From BJGV01 sp965205785 (GTDB lineage: Bacteria; Pseudomonadota; Gammaproteobacteria; Burkholderiales; Nitrosomonadaceae): a stretch of 64,000 nt of DNA. The position numbers and the translations under genes were made by a program. This document shows, piece by piece, positions 35,168 through 44,762 of this stretch; the stretch's first letter is position 1; the number at the start of each line of letters is the position of its first letter. Where the stretch lies: NCBI GenBank assembly GCA_965205785.1, contig OZ242188.1, positions 1,674,001 through 1,738,000 on the forward strand, written 5' to 3'. The notes under the pieces were generated by a model, which saw only the letters and a program-made list of their open reading frames with translations, was not told the DNA's origin and made no database searches.

Positions 35168-36325
35168 TTATACTAAATAAGTATCTACCCCAGTTAATAA
35201 TAGATCATACTGAGACTCAACAAGTTCCTTTATAACTTGTGCTGGAATGCCACTGACTACATTATTCTCAAGAGCCAACCAACCAACCGCGTCTGTAGGG
35301 CCGAGACTGACAACATAGCCAAGATCATGATGTAAATATGGTTCAAATAATTTTAATTTGCCTGAGCTGCGTAAAATGTTACGCGCAGCAAGCTTTCCCT
35401 TACGTACTGAGGACTGAGCTGACATAGTATTTGTACCATATGAATTGTAATTAGAGCAGTCACCGGCTGTAAAGATATTTTGTAAGGGCTGATCGTCAAT
35501 TAGAACCTGACCAAAAGTATTTGCAGATAGTCTGTTTTCCTGGTTATTACCAAGAAATAGTAAAGTCATTTTAGAAGGAAGATCAAATTTTTTACCATCC
35601 TTCTTAGTTTCTAATAAGACTTTACCATTCGATTGTTCCCGATAATATGTATTCGGGTAATGATCTATACCAAATTCTGCCATATGGGTCTCAGTATAAT
35701 TAGAGAAACCGACAGGAAATTGTTTAAGCACTCTATCATTGTTGTGGACTAACCTAAGATTACAATCAATCTTCTTTCGTTGAAAATAATGAGCAATCTC
35801 AAAAAGGAATTGAATGCCGGTTGCACCCCCACCTATTACTGAAACACATGGTTTTTCTTGATTGTTCTTTATCTGAAGGGAACTTAATAGGTCGGGACCA
35901 TGTTTTGTTAGGAAGCTATTTAGGTCTAAGACATTTTTATTAAGGTTAGCTCGTTCTGTAGTTGCTCCTGTTGTGATCAGGAGATAATCAAATTCTACTT
36001 TTTCATTATTGATAGTTATAAACTTCTCATTCTGCCACTGCAGCATATTATTCTTATTAACAACTAGTTCTGAACAAATATGGCGACAGCTAAAACGTTG
36101 TTCCAGAGCAGTGAATGGAACCATAAAGTCCTGTAACGGATGCCGGAAAGTTTCATGAAGGTGTGTAATTTTGACGTGTTGGGATCTAGGGTCAACAATA
36201 GTTATAATTGCATTCGGCATATAGCGTAAGAGAGTAGTCAGTGCTGCGACACCTGCATACCCGCCTCCCACAATTACAATTTTAAGTTTTTTACATAGTG
36301 GTATATAAAATGGTAGAAAGGGCAC
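35168..36325 (-). CDS. NDH-2-like FAD/NAD(P)-binding oxidoreductase
   Basis: The 385-residue flavoprotein has the FAD Rossmann motif GGGYAGVAA near residue 19. A second nucleotide-binding motif, GGGATGIQF, is near 164, and the FAD-contact block TAGDCSN is near 294. It resembles type II NADH dehydrogenases and AIF/FSP1-like oxidoreductases. No membrane anchor or redox-active cysteine pair is visible. The start is GTG at 36325 with AAGGAG five bases upstream. It is the first gene of the unit with the SRPBCC and LOV proteins. The electron acceptor is unknown. A flavin- or quinone-linked reaction is likely from the family. Confidence 0.8.
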   Translation of the reverse strand: MPFLPFYIPLCKKLKIVIVGGGYAGVAALTTLLRYMPNAIITIVDPRSQHVKITHLHETFRHPLQDFMVPFTALEQRFSCRHICSELVVNKNNMLQWQNEKFITINNEKVEFDYLLITTGATTERANLNKNVLDLNSFLTKHGPDLLSSLQIKNNQEKPCVSVIGGGATGIQFLFEIAHYFQRKKIDCNLRLVHNNDRVLKQFPVGFSNYTETHMAEFGIDHYPNTYYREQSNGKVLLETKKDGKKFDLPSKMTLLFLGNNQENRLSANTFGQVLIDDQPLQNIFTAGDCSNYNSYGTNTMSAQSSVRKGKLAARNILRSSGKLKLFEPYLHHDLGYVVSLGPTDAVGWLALENNVVSGIPAQVIKELVESQYDLLLTGVDTYLV

Positions 36326-36426
36326 ATTTTCTCCTTAGTGACATTAACAATAATTCTAACATTTAGTATTAATCAATAGTTTCTCATATGTTTCTGATAA
36401 AGCTTTGATTAGTAATTAACTATATA

Positions 36427-36456
36427 TTAATAGTTAGTATTAAATATAGATGTCAG
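36427..36456 (-). promoter_or_regulatory. candidate promoter of the flavoprotein-SRPBCC-LOV unit
   Basis: On the minus strand CTGACA (36451-36456) and TATTAA (36427-36432) are separated by 18 bases, about 100 bases upstream of the GTG start. A six-base inverted repeat TAACTA/TAGTTA spans the -10 box. The match is only moderate in very AT-rich DNA. Confidence 0.3.
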
Positions 36457-36488
36457 ATATGAGTCTTATCTTTTAGCCATTTAACCCT

Positions 36489-37415
36489 TTATTTAATAGG
36501 GAATGGAATTGTTTTTTCTTTATGAATTCTCTCTGGATGCCAATTTTTGATAGCCCATTTCCAGAAGGATGAAACATTATTTTCAAATAATTCGATTGGT
36601 GGTTCCTGACCTAAGAAACTTACTGCTTCTATTAATTGTTTTACAGGGTTTGATACATCTATTATTGCTGCTTGGGTCTGTTTGCTAAGTTTTTTGCCCT
36701 GATTGTTTACTGCAACGGGTAAATGCATATATGTAGGGGTTGAGTAACCTAAAATTTTTTGTAGGTAAATCTGGCGAGGAGTAGAGTCTAATAAATCTGC
36801 ACCACGTACCACATTGGTAATTCCCTGTGCGGCATCATCTACCACAACAGCTAATTGATAGGCGTAGATACCGTCAGACCGACGTAGTATAAAATCACCT
36901 ATATCCCTTTTTAGTCTCTGGCTAATAAAATCGTACAAATAATCTTTAAATTCTATAATACTATTATCTGTTTTAATCCGAATTGCGCCCGAACGATCTT
37001 TATTTTGTATATTATATCGACATGTACCTGCATATATTTGGCCACTAATTCCTGTGATACTTGAATCGGCTATTTCTTTACGAGTACAGGTGCATAAATA
37101 AGTTAATTCACATTTGTTAAGTGTTGCAAGTGCATTTTCGTATGCATCTCTTCTATGGTTCTGATAAATCACTTCATGATCCCATTCCATACCTAAAATT
37201 TCTATGGTTCTAAGGATTTCATAGGATGCCGCAGGAATTTCACGTGGTTTATCCAGATCCTCGATTCTAATTAACCATTTGCCATTATGTGATTTTGCTT
37301 CCAGATAGCTGCCAACAGCAGCAATTAATGAGCCAAAATGTAGCTTACCAGTAGGAGACGGTGCAAAGCGTCCGCAGTAGTTTGAGCTTAGAACAGAGTG
37401 TGTGCTATTTATCAA
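36489..37415 (-). CDS. gluQRS: glutamyl-Q tRNA(Asp) synthetase
   Basis: GluQRS is a shortened glutamyl-tRNA synthetase that attaches glutamate to queuosine in tRNA(Asp). The ATP-binding HIGH-like block FAPSPTGKLHFGSL is near residue 17, and the late KLSKQ replaces KMSKS. Zinc ligands are seen in CTCTRKE and a later TCRY. It has 308 residues and lacks the anticodon-binding domain, as the family does. The start is a TTG with no clear ribosome-binding site. It sits upstream of the flavoprotein unit on the same strand, with 163 bases between. Confidence 0.93.
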   Translation of the reverse strand: MINSTHSVLSSNYCGRFAPSPTGKLHFGSLIAAVGSYLEAKSHNGKWLIRIEDLDKPREIPAASYEILRTIEILGMEWDHEVIYQNHRRDAYENALATLNKCELTYLCTCTRKEIADSSITGISGQIYAGTCRYNIQNKDRSGAIRIKTDNSIIEFKDYLYDFISQRLKRDIGDFILRRSDGIYAYQLAVVVDDAAQGITNVVRGADLLDSTPRQIYLQKILGYSTPTYMHLPVAVNNQGKKLSKQTQAAIIDVSNPVKQLIEAVSFLGQEPPIELFENNVSSFWKWAIKNWHPERIHKEKTIPFPIK

Positions 37416-37617
37416 TGGAAAAAAGTTATGTATTACTTAATATTGCACTACACATGTTTATTAGTAAAGCTAGATTTGAAGGCCTGAAGTAGATCAGGCT
37501 GAATGGTATTATGACATGGTTACAGTATTTATTAAATTTACTATCGTATTATAATTTTGATGTTGTTTAGATTCTTATTTTTAAATATTTATTAATATAA
37601 ATTTAAAGCGAGCGAAT

Positions 37618-38568
37618 ATGAGTCACCATGTAGTTTTTCTTGATCGGGATTCTGTTAAGACAGAAATACGAAACCTGAATTTTAAACATACATACAAAGA
37701 ATATTCCAAGACTTCATTTGATCAAATCGTACCGCGCCTTCAGGATGCAACTATTGCAATTATTAACAAGGTACAGTTGAGCGAGGAGATGCTCGTTAAA
37801 TTACCTAAGCTAAAAATGGTTGCTGTTGCTGCAACAGGTTATGACTGTGCTGATATAACTGCATGTCAAAATTATGGGGTTGCAGTGTCTAATATCCGGA
37901 ATTATGCAACGCATACGGTACCAGAACATGTATTTATGATGATCTTGGCATTACGCAGGAATTTAATTGCATATCGTCAAGATATTGAGAATGGTATGTG
38001 GCAAAAATCAGATCAATTTTGTCTCTTCACACATGATATAGGTGATTTGTATGGTTCAACTATGGGGATTATTGGGAAAGGTGCAATTGGTCAGGGTACA
38101 GCGGCAATTGCTAAAGGATTTGGTATGCGCGTAATATTCTCGGATTACGCATCTTTAAATAGAGATAATGTAGAGTCACTGCCTTTTAAAAAAGTACTGG
38201 CAGAGTCCGATATACTTTCACTTCATTGCCCGATGACACAGGAGACACGTGATATGATCGGGATTAATGAGCTAAGAAAAATGAAGCGTAATGCATTATT
38301 AATCAATACGGCACGTGGTGGTTTGGTTAATGAGAAAGCATTACTTCAAGCGTTGGATGAAGGATTAATCGCTGGCGCTGGCTTTGATGTTTTATCTGTA
38401 GAGCCACCAGAAAATAGTCATCCATTACTCAATGTAAAACGTCCCAACTTTATTTTGACTCCGCATGTAGCGTGGACCTCAGATGGAGCTACGCAATTAC
38501 TTGCAGAACAATTAATTGATAATATTGAGGCATGGGTTGCAGGGAGCCCGCAAAATTTAGTTACTTAA
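37618..38568 (+). CDS. D-2-hydroxyacid dehydrogenase (hydroxypyruvate/glycerate type)
   Basis: The 316-residue NAD-dependent enzyme has the nucleotide-binding GIIGKGAIGQ near residue 155. The catalytic Arg is in NTARGGLVNE, and the Glu and His are in the later segments, the latter in TPHVAWTS. It is most like glycerate dehydrogenase/hydroxypyruvate reductase, but other 2-ketoacids are possible. It lies 25 bases before sucC on the same strand and may share its transcript. That resembles the hprA-mtkAB order of serine-cycle methylotrophs, but the following genes look like ordinary succinyl-CoA synthetase. Confidence 0.85.
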   Translation: MSHHVVFLDRDSVKTEIRNLNFKHTYKEYSKTSFDQIVPRLQDATIAIINKVQLSEEMLVKLPKLKMVAVAATGYDCADITACQNYGVAVSNIRNYATHTVPEHVFMMILALRRNLIAYRQDIENGMWQKSDQFCLFTHDIGDLYGSTMGIIGKGAIGQGTAAIAKGFGMRVIFSDYASLNRDNVESLPFKKVLAESDILSLHCPMTQETRDMIGINELRKMKRNALLINTARGGLVNEKALLQALDEGLIAGAGFDVLSVEPPENSHPLLNVKRPNFILTPHVAWTSDGATQLLAEQLIDNIEAWVAGSPQNLVT

Positions 38569-38593
38569 AACGAAATATAATGAGAATTTAAAT

Positions 38594-39763
38594 ATGAAAA
38601 TTCATGAATATCAAGCCAAGAATCTTTTTCGTGAGTATGGGATCCCGGTTCTAGAAGGAATTGCGTGTTTTAATGTAGAGGAAGCAGTTGAAGCTGCCAT
38701 AAAACTAGGTGGTGAAATATGGGCTGTGAAAGCACAAATTCATGCTGGTGGGAGAGGTAAAGGTGGTGGGGTAAAAATTGCCAAATCGTTAAATGAGGTA
38801 AAAAAATATGCAACAGAGATACTTGGAATGAAGTTGGTTACACATCAGACAGATAAGTATGGCCAGTCTGTTCGACGAATCTTTATCGAGCAGGGGATTG
38901 CTATACAGAAAGAATTTTATATTGGAATGCTAGTAGACCGTAGTAATCAACGAGTATGTCTAATGGTAAGCTCAGAAGGGGGCATGAATATCGAGGAAGT
39001 TGCTAATAAAAATCCAGAAAAAATTAACAAAGTGTTAATTAATCCGATAGATGGGTTGACTAGTGTAGATGCAAATAAGGTTGCTCAGATCATAAACTTT
39101 CCTGAATGTGATCTATCTGAAATTAGTACGCTGCTACAAAATTTGTATAAACTATTTAATAGTACAGATGCATTGCTAGTTGAAATTAATCCATTGGTGC
39201 TAACAACCGATAATCATTTTCTTGCGTTAGATGCAAAAATGAATTTTGATGATAATGCATTATTTCGTCATTCGGAAATCGAGGCCCTACGTGATCTTGA
39301 TGAAGAAGATCCGCTAGAAACTGAGGCATCTAAGCATGATCTTTCATATGTTCCACTTGACGGTAATATTGGTTGTTTAGTTAATGGAGCAGGTCTTGCA
39401 ATGGCAACTATGGACATTATCAAGCTCTATGGAGGCAATCCAGCAAATTTCCTTGATGTAGGTGGTGGTGCAACTACCGAAAAAGTAACAGAGGCATTTA
39501 AATTAATGTTATGTAATACAAATCTTAGAGCCATCTTGGTAAATATATTTGGCGGTATAATGAAATGTGATGTTATCGCTAGTGGCGTAGTAAAGGCAGC
39601 TAGAGAAGTTAAATTAAACTTACCTTTAGTCGTTCGTCTGGAAGGAACTAATGCTGATCTGGGCAAGAAAATATTAGCTGAGTCTGGATTGGAGATTATT
39701 TCAGCAAATAGTATGGATGATGCTGCACAGTATGTCGTGACAGCTGCAGCTAAAGGAGAGTAA
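38594..39763 (+). CDS. sucC: succinyl-CoA synthetase beta subunit
   Basis: This TCA-cycle enzyme interconverts succinyl-CoA and succinate with substrate-level phosphorylation. The ATP-grasp N-terminal part has MKIHEYQAKNLF and KAQIHAGGRGKGGGVK. The C-terminal CoA-ligase part has NGAGLAMATMDIIK and the phosphohistidine-loop NIFGGI. Length is 389 residues, as in E. coli. It is two bases before sucD. Malate-CoA ligase beta is close in sequence, but the details fit SucC better. Confidence 0.93.
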   Translation: MKIHEYQAKNLFREYGIPVLEGIACFNVEEAVEAAIKLGGEIWAVKAQIHAGGRGKGGGVKIAKSLNEVKKYATEILGMKLVTHQTDKYGQSVRRIFIEQGIAIQKEFYIGMLVDRSNQRVCLMVSSEGGMNIEEVANKNPEKINKVLINPIDGLTSVDANKVAQIINFPECDLSEISTLLQNLYKLFNSTDALLVEINPLVLTTDNHFLALDAKMNFDDNALFRHSEIEALRDLDEEDPLETEASKHDLSYVPLDGNIGCLVNGAGLAMATMDIIKLYGGNPANFLDVGGGATTEKVTEAFKLMLCNTNLRAILVNIFGGIMKCDVIASGVVKAAREVKLNLPLVVRLEGTNADLGKKILAESGLEIISANSMDDAAQYVVTAAAKGE

Positions 39764-39765
39764 TT

Positions 39766-40644
39766 ATGACTATTCTAATAAATAAGAATACAAGAGTCAT
39801 GACCCAGGGAATTACTGGTAGAACTGGTCAGTTTCATACAAAAGCATGTATAGAATATGCAAATGGAAAAAACTGTTTTGTAGCAGGGGTACACCCAAAG
39901 AAACCAGGTGAGAGTTTTGAGAAGGTTCCAATTTTTGCTACGGTTAAAGAAGCAAAGAAAGCTACAGGAGCAACAGTTTCAGTAATATACGTACCACCAC
40001 CTTTTGCTGCTTCAGCAATAGATGAGGCAGTAGATGCTGAGCTTGATTTAGTAATTTGTATTACTGAAGGCATTCCTGTTGGCGATATGCTCAGAACTCG
40101 TTACAAGATGCAAAAACATAAAACTTTACTAATTGGTCCTAATTGTCCTGGCATCATTACACCAGATGAAATTAAGATTGGAATCATGCCTGGTTATATC
40201 CATAAGAAAGGTCGTATTGGAGTAGTGTCTCGCTCTGGCACATTGACTTATGAAGCAGTTGCTCAATTAATGGAACAGGGTTTAGGTCAGTCAACCTGCA
40301 TAGGTATTGGGGGCGACCCGATTAATGGATTGAAGCATCTTGATGTAATGAGAATGTTTAATGAAGATAATGAAACTGATGCAGTACTTATGGTTGGTGA
40401 AATTGGTGGTTCTGATGAGGAAGAATGTGCAGACTGGATTAAGGGTAATATGACAAAACCAGTAGTAGGATTCATTGCGGGAGTTACGGCGCCACAAGGG
40501 AAGAGAATGGGGCATGCGGGCGCTATTATCTCTGGTGGTAAGGGTACTGCTCAGGAAAAGCTTGCAATGATGGAAGAATGTGGAATAAAGGTAACTCGTA
40601 ACCCAGCAGAGATGGGCAAATTATTGAAGTCAGTGTTACTATAA
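39766..40644 (+). CDS. sucD: succinyl-CoA synthetase alpha subunit
   Basis: The alpha subunit binds CoA and carries the phosphorylated histidine. The 292-residue product has the CoA-binding TGRTGQFH near residue 18 and the active-site histidine in GHAGAIISGGKGTA near 248. IGPNCPGIITP lies in the middle. It directly follows sucC, so the two form one complex. Confidence 0.95.
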   Translation: MTILINKNTRVMTQGITGRTGQFHTKACIEYANGKNCFVAGVHPKKPGESFEKVPIFATVKEAKKATGATVSVIYVPPPFAASAIDEAVDAELDLVICITEGIPVGDMLRTRYKMQKHKTLLIGPNCPGIITPDEIKIGIMPGYIHKKGRIGVVSRSGTLTYEAVAQLMEQGLGQSTCIGIGGDPINGLKHLDVMRMFNEDNETDAVLMVGEIGGSDEEECADWIKGNMTKPVVGFIAGVTAPQGKRMGHAGAIISGGKGTAQEKLAMMEECGIKVTRNPAEMGKLLKSVLL

Positions 40645-40721
40645 AATTGAATTCTGTGGGACTGAGATATTTTGATACAGACATTTTTTAATAATGCTTA
40701 TTCTTTTATTTGAGGATTCTT

Positions 40722-42239
40722 ATGGTTGAGCCATTACTAATAACAAGTTCCAGTACTGATATAGCCCTGATGCCAGGCCTTGCTAATCGCCATGGGCTTA
40801 TTACGGGAGCAACTGGCACAGGTAAAACTGTTACTTTACAAGTCATGGCAGAGCGGTTTTCCTCGATTGGTGTGCCAGTATTTATGGCGGATGTTAAAGG
40901 TGATCTATCAGGGCTTGCTGTGCCTGGGGCGACTTCACCAAAATTGAAGAAACGGCTTGTACAACTTAAACTAGATGAACCTAACTGGTCAGGATTCCCA
41001 GTTGTTTTCTGGGACCTATTCGGAAAATCTGGACACCCTGTACGTGCAACAGTTTCAGATATGGGACCCAGATTACTTGGACGATTGTTCAATTTAAATG
41101 ATACGCAACAGGGTGTACTGACATTAGTCTTTAAAATAGCAGATGATAATGGCATGTTGTTACTTGATACGAAAGACCTACGGTCAATGTTGCAATTTGT
41201 CGGAGATAACTCGAAAAGTTTTAAAACAACGTATGGTAATGTTTCAAAAGCTTCAATTGGAGCAATTCAGCGTTCTCTCCTTGAGATGGAGCATCAGGGA
41301 AGTGTTGATTTCTTTGGTGAGCCAATGCTTGATATAAATGATTTAATACAGACTGATAGAAAAGGTCGTGGTGTAATCAATATACTAGCAGCTGATAAAC
41401 TTATGAACTCACCTAAATTATATTCAATGTTCTTGCTATGGTTATTATCGGAGCTATTCGAAATTTTGCCAGAGGTCGGTGACCCAGAAAAACCGAAACT
41501 AGTATTCTTTTTTGATGAGGCACATTTGTTATTTAATGATGCACCAAAATCATTACTTGAGAAAATTGAACAGGTGGTGAGATTGATACGCTCAAAGGGT
41601 GTCGGTATTTATTTTGTAACACAGAATCCACTTGATATTCCTGATACTGTGCTTGGCCAACTTGGTAACCGGGTACAGCATGCACTTCGTGCTTTTACTC
41701 CCCGTGACCAGAAAGCTGTCAAGGCAGCTGCTCAGACTATGAGAGCAAATCCTAAGCTTGATACTGAGAAAGTGATTTCTGAACTTTCAACTGGTGAAGC
41801 CTTAATTTCAATGCTCGATAGGAAAGGTCGCCCATCAATTGTTGAACGTGCATTCATATTGCCACCAGCATCAAAAATGGGGCCAATAAATGATGAGGAG
41901 CGTAAGAAAATCATTAAATCATCTATTATTTATGGACATTATGAAGAATCTATAGATCGTAAATCAGCACATGAAATCATTAAAAAACGTATCAAATCTG
42001 AGGAGGAAAATACACAAACTTCAGATGCCGATAAAATACAACAAGATTCCGGAGGTGGTGGAGGAATGATAGATATGGTTGGTGATTTGCTACTCGACAA
42101 GACAGGGCCGCGCGGTGGAAATCGCCAGGGTATATTATCGGCTGCAGCTAAAAGTGCCGCCCGTTCTATTGGCTCACAGGTTGGTCGCGCTCTTATTAGA
42201 GGGGTTTTAGGAAATATATTAGGAGGTAAAGGTAGATGA
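40722..42239 (+). CDS. DUF853 (HerA/YjgR-like) ATPase
   Basis: The 505-residue protein has the Walker A GATGTGKT near residue 31 and a Walker B-like LVFFFDEAHLLF, as in the HerA/FtsK-type P-loop proteins of the DUF853 family (E. coli YjgR). The role is not established. The C-terminal 90 residues are charged and then hydrophobic and glycine-rich. I start it at the ATG at 40722, with GAGG upstream. A TTG four codons earlier is also in frame. It overlaps the downstream lipoprotein gene by four bases. Confidence 0.8.
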   Translation: MVEPLLITSSSTDIALMPGLANRHGLITGATGTGKTVTLQVMAERFSSIGVPVFMADVKGDLSGLAVPGATSPKLKKRLVQLKLDEPNWSGFPVVFWDLFGKSGHPVRATVSDMGPRLLGRLFNLNDTQQGVLTLVFKIADDNGMLLLDTKDLRSMLQFVGDNSKSFKTTYGNVSKASIGAIQRSLLEMEHQGSVDFFGEPMLDINDLIQTDRKGRGVINILAADKLMNSPKLYSMFLLWLLSELFEILPEVGDPEKPKLVFFFDEAHLLFNDAPKSLLEKIEQVVRLIRSKGVGIYFVTQNPLDIPDTVLGQLGNRVQHALRAFTPRDQKAVKAAAQTMRANPKLDTEKVISELSTGEALISMLDRKGRPSIVERAFILPPASKMGPINDEERKKIIKSSIIYGHYEESIDRKSAHEIIKKRIKSEEENTQTSDADKIQQDSGGGGGMIDMVGDLLLDKTGPRGGNRQGILSAAAKSAARSIGSQVGRALIRGVLGNILGGKGR

Positions 42240-42520
42240 AGCATTTAATCACACTAATTACTTTTTTAGTGATTGCAGGTTGTGCATCTACAAATACTAG
42301 TAAAAAAGGAAAACCATCAGAACCGCTGCCACCAAGTACTCGCCCTACGTATAATCTTGCCGGGTACCCGCCGGCTTTCAAGGATGGCTATATTGATGGT
42401 TGCGAAACTGCCAAGAAATCTACTTATGGTTTTAAGGATGAGCAACGTTTTACTGAGGATAATCAATATCGTAATGGCTGGAAAGATGGATATAATTTAT
42501 GTCTTGGTAAACTTCAATAG
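42236..42520 (+). CDS. small lipoprotein with GYxDGC/GWKDGY repeats
   Basis: The 94-residue protein has a signal peptide and a lipobox ending IAGC (cysteine at residue 16), so it should be a lipid-modified envelope protein. After a proline-rich linker come two related segments, FKDGYIDGCETAK and YRNGWKDGYNLCL, each with Gly-aromatic-x-Asp-Gly and a cysteine. They could form one disulphide-linked unit. It is coupled to the DUF853 gene by an ATGA overlap. I do not know a function. Confidence 0.6.
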   Translation: MKHLITLITFLVIAGCASTNTSKKGKPSEPLPPSTRPTYNLAGYPPAFKDGYIDGCETAKKSTYGFKDEQRFTEDNQYRNGWKDGYNLCLGKLQ

Positions 42521-42693
42521 ACCTGATATGTTAATCTTTCTTGCTGTTTTAGTTCTATATCATGTCGTAGTGTATATATAGAAATAGTTGCAATTAGTTT
42601 GTATCATTTCTCAGAAGATTCTTCTTCATAATGTTTTCGATATATATAATAGACTGTCATAAGTATAATAATTAATTACTTTATTCAATTACA

Positions 42694-43848
42694 ATGAAAT
42701 ATCTAATTTTGATTCTGTTGTTTTTTGTTTCATCGCACACATTTTCTCAACAATCTAAAAATCAACCACAATTACAGTCTAAACCCTTATCTAAGCTATC
42801 AATAGCTACTGATACCTATATCCTTATTGATTTCCAAAGTGGACAGACTCTAATCAGCAAAAATGCTTCTCAACGTGTGGAACCTGCATCACTTACAAAG
42901 ATGATGACGGCTTATATTGCTTTTTCAGCTCTCAGGCAAAAGCGAATTACTCTAAAACAAAATGTACCAGTTTCAGAGAAAGCTTGGCGTGCTAAGGGCT
43001 CGCGAATGTTCATAGAGCCGGGGAAGCCGGTAACAGTAGAAGAACTAGTGAGTGGATTGATTGTACAGTCAGGAAATGATGCCAGTATAGCTTTGGCAGA
43101 GATCATTGCTGGATCAGAGGAAAGCTTTGTACAAATGATGAACAAAGAAGCTGAAAGGCTTGGAATGAAGGATACACATTTTGTAAATTCTACTGGCCTT
43201 CCGAATTCTGAACATTTTACTACTGCATATGATTTGAGTTTACTCGTAGCAGATATGATAAGTCGCTTTCCGGAACATTATCCACTTTATTCTTTGCGGA
43301 AGTATACATATAATAAAATTTCACAAACTAATCGTAATAGACTTTTATGGTTGGACCCTAATGTAGATGGTCTTAAGACCGGGCACACTAAATCTGCAGG
43401 GTACTGTCTTGTTGCTTCAGCAAAAAGAAATAATCAAAGATTGATTTCAATTGTACTAGGAGCTAAATCTGATAATGCGCGTACTATGGAGAGCCAACGT
43501 CTATTGAACTATGGTTTTTTATCTTACGACACTGTTCGTGTGTTTCGAGAGAAGGAAGAAGTAACTACTATTCAACTATGGAAAGGACAACGAGATATAC
43601 TTAAAACAGGGTTTAATCATGATCTTTACTTTTCGTTACCTAAGGGTCAGGCTGCTAAATTAAAGGCTACTATGGAATATAACCAACCAATGATTGCACC
43701 GATAAAAGCAGGGCAAGAAGTTGGTATAGTTAAATTTATATTTGATGGAAAACAAATAGCAAAACATCCGTTGGTAGCCCTAGAAACTATAGATAACTCA
43801 AATTTTTTCAGTCGTACATGGGATGAGATCTTGTTATTAATTAATTAG
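42694..43848 (+). CDS. dacC: D-alanyl-D-alanine carboxypeptidase (PBP5/6 type)
   Basis: This periplasmic enzyme trims the terminal D-alanine from peptidoglycan stem peptides. A signal peptide covers about residues 1-19. The serine-enzyme motifs are SLTK at 66-69, SGN at 126-128 and KTG at 228-230. The C-terminal domain is followed by an amphipathic segment typical of membrane attachment in the family. No ribosome-binding site is clear. It heads the order dac-dat-ybeD-lipB-lipA, which is common in betaproteobacteria. Confidence 0.93.
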   Translation: MKYLILILLFFVSSHTFSQQSKNQPQLQSKPLSKLSIATDTYILIDFQSGQTLISKNASQRVEPASLTKMMTAYIAFSALRQKRITLKQNVPVSEKAWRAKGSRMFIEPGKPVTVEELVSGLIVQSGNDASIALAEIIAGSEESFVQMMNKEAERLGMKDTHFVNSTGLPNSEHFTTAYDLSLLVADMISRFPEHYPLYSLRKYTYNKISQTNRNRLLWLDPNVDGLKTGHTKSAGYCLVASAKRNNQRLISIVLGAKSDNARTMESQRLLNYGFLSYDTVRVFREKEEVTTIQLWKGQRDILKTGFNHDLYFSLPKGQAAKLKATMEYNQPMIAPIKAGQEVGIVKFIFDGKQIAKHPLVALETIDNSNFFSRTWDEILLLIN

Positions 43849-43885
43849 TCCCATGCAGTAATCGACTCTACTTTCAATAATAATT

Positions 43886-44740
43886 ATGATTTATTTAAAT
43901 GGCTCCTTCATTCCTATCGAGGATGCACGAATATCAGTCCTCGATAGAGGGTTTATTTTTGGTGACGGAGTATACGAAGTTATTCCCGTGTACTCACATA
44001 GACCTTTTCGTTTAACAGAACACTTACTTCGATTACAAAAAAGCCTTGATGCCATTCAACTAAAGAACCCTTATACAGATATTGAGTGGACAAAGTTGGT
44101 AGAACAAATAATTGCGAGTAACGAAGGTGACGATCAATATCTTTACATGCAAGTCACTCGTGGCGTGGCTCCTCGTGATCATGCTTTTCCGAAGGAGGTG
44201 ACACCCACAGTATTTATTATGAGCTCTCCTTTAGTAGTAGCATCAAAAGAGCTAATTGTTGCTGGTGTTTCTGCAATAACTGCTAATGATAACCGTTGGA
44301 TACGATGTGACATTAAGGCGATCTCTCTGTTACCAAATGTGTTACTACGTCAGATGGCAGTAGATTCTGATGCAACCGAAACTTTGTTGTTAAGGGAGGG
44401 CTTTCTGACTGAAGGTTCGGCAAGTAACGTATTTGTTGTTAAAGATAAATTACTTTTAGCTCCTCCTAAGAGTCATTTAATGTTACCTGGAATTACATAC
44501 GATGTCGTTCTCGAGCTTGCAGATAAACACCAGATACCATATGAAATCATAGAAATTTCTGAATATGATCTGCGTACTGCAGATGAGATTCTATTAACAT
44601 CTTCAACCAAAGAAATTATGCCTATTACACTTCTTGATGGAAAGAAAGTTGGTAGCGGAAAGCCAGGTAACGTATTTGCACAGCTGTATCAGTACTACCA
44701 AAATTATAAGGTTACTATAATGCGAGGGGAATCATTGTAA
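43886..44740 (+). CDS. dat: D-amino-acid aminotransferase (PLP class IV)
   Basis: The 284-residue enzyme has the class IV start MIYLNGSFIPIEDARISVLDR. The PLP lysine lies in the region CDIKAISLLPNV, and the late block LTEGSASNVFVV is clear. Substrate by family and context is D-alanine with 2-oxoglutarate. The branched-chain aminotransferase is an alternative but lacks this genomic setting. It lies between the carboxypeptidase and ybeD. Confidence 0.85.
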   Translation: MIYLNGSFIPIEDARISVLDRGFIFGDGVYEVIPVYSHRPFRLTEHLLRLQKSLDAIQLKNPYTDIEWTKLVEQIIASNEGDDQYLYMQVTRGVAPRDHAFPKEVTPTVFIMSSPLVVASKELIVAGVSAITANDNRWIRCDIKAISLLPNVLLRQMAVDSDATETLLLREGFLTEGSASNVFVVKDKLLLAPPKSHLMLPGITYDVVLELADKHQIPYEIIEISEYDLRTADEILLTSSTKEIMPITLLDGKKVGSGKPGNVFAQLYQYYQNYKVTIMRGESL

Positions 44741-44762
44741 AAAAATTATTAATGTAATTAAT

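Noticed and set aside
38594..40644. Reading sucC-sucD as malate-CoA ligase (mtkAB) because a hydroxypyruvate-reductase-like gene precedes them
   Set aside because: Their details, such as the NIFGGIMKCD and NGAGLAMATMD segments and the 389 and 292 residue lengths, fit succinyl-CoA synthetase. I keep the simpler call.
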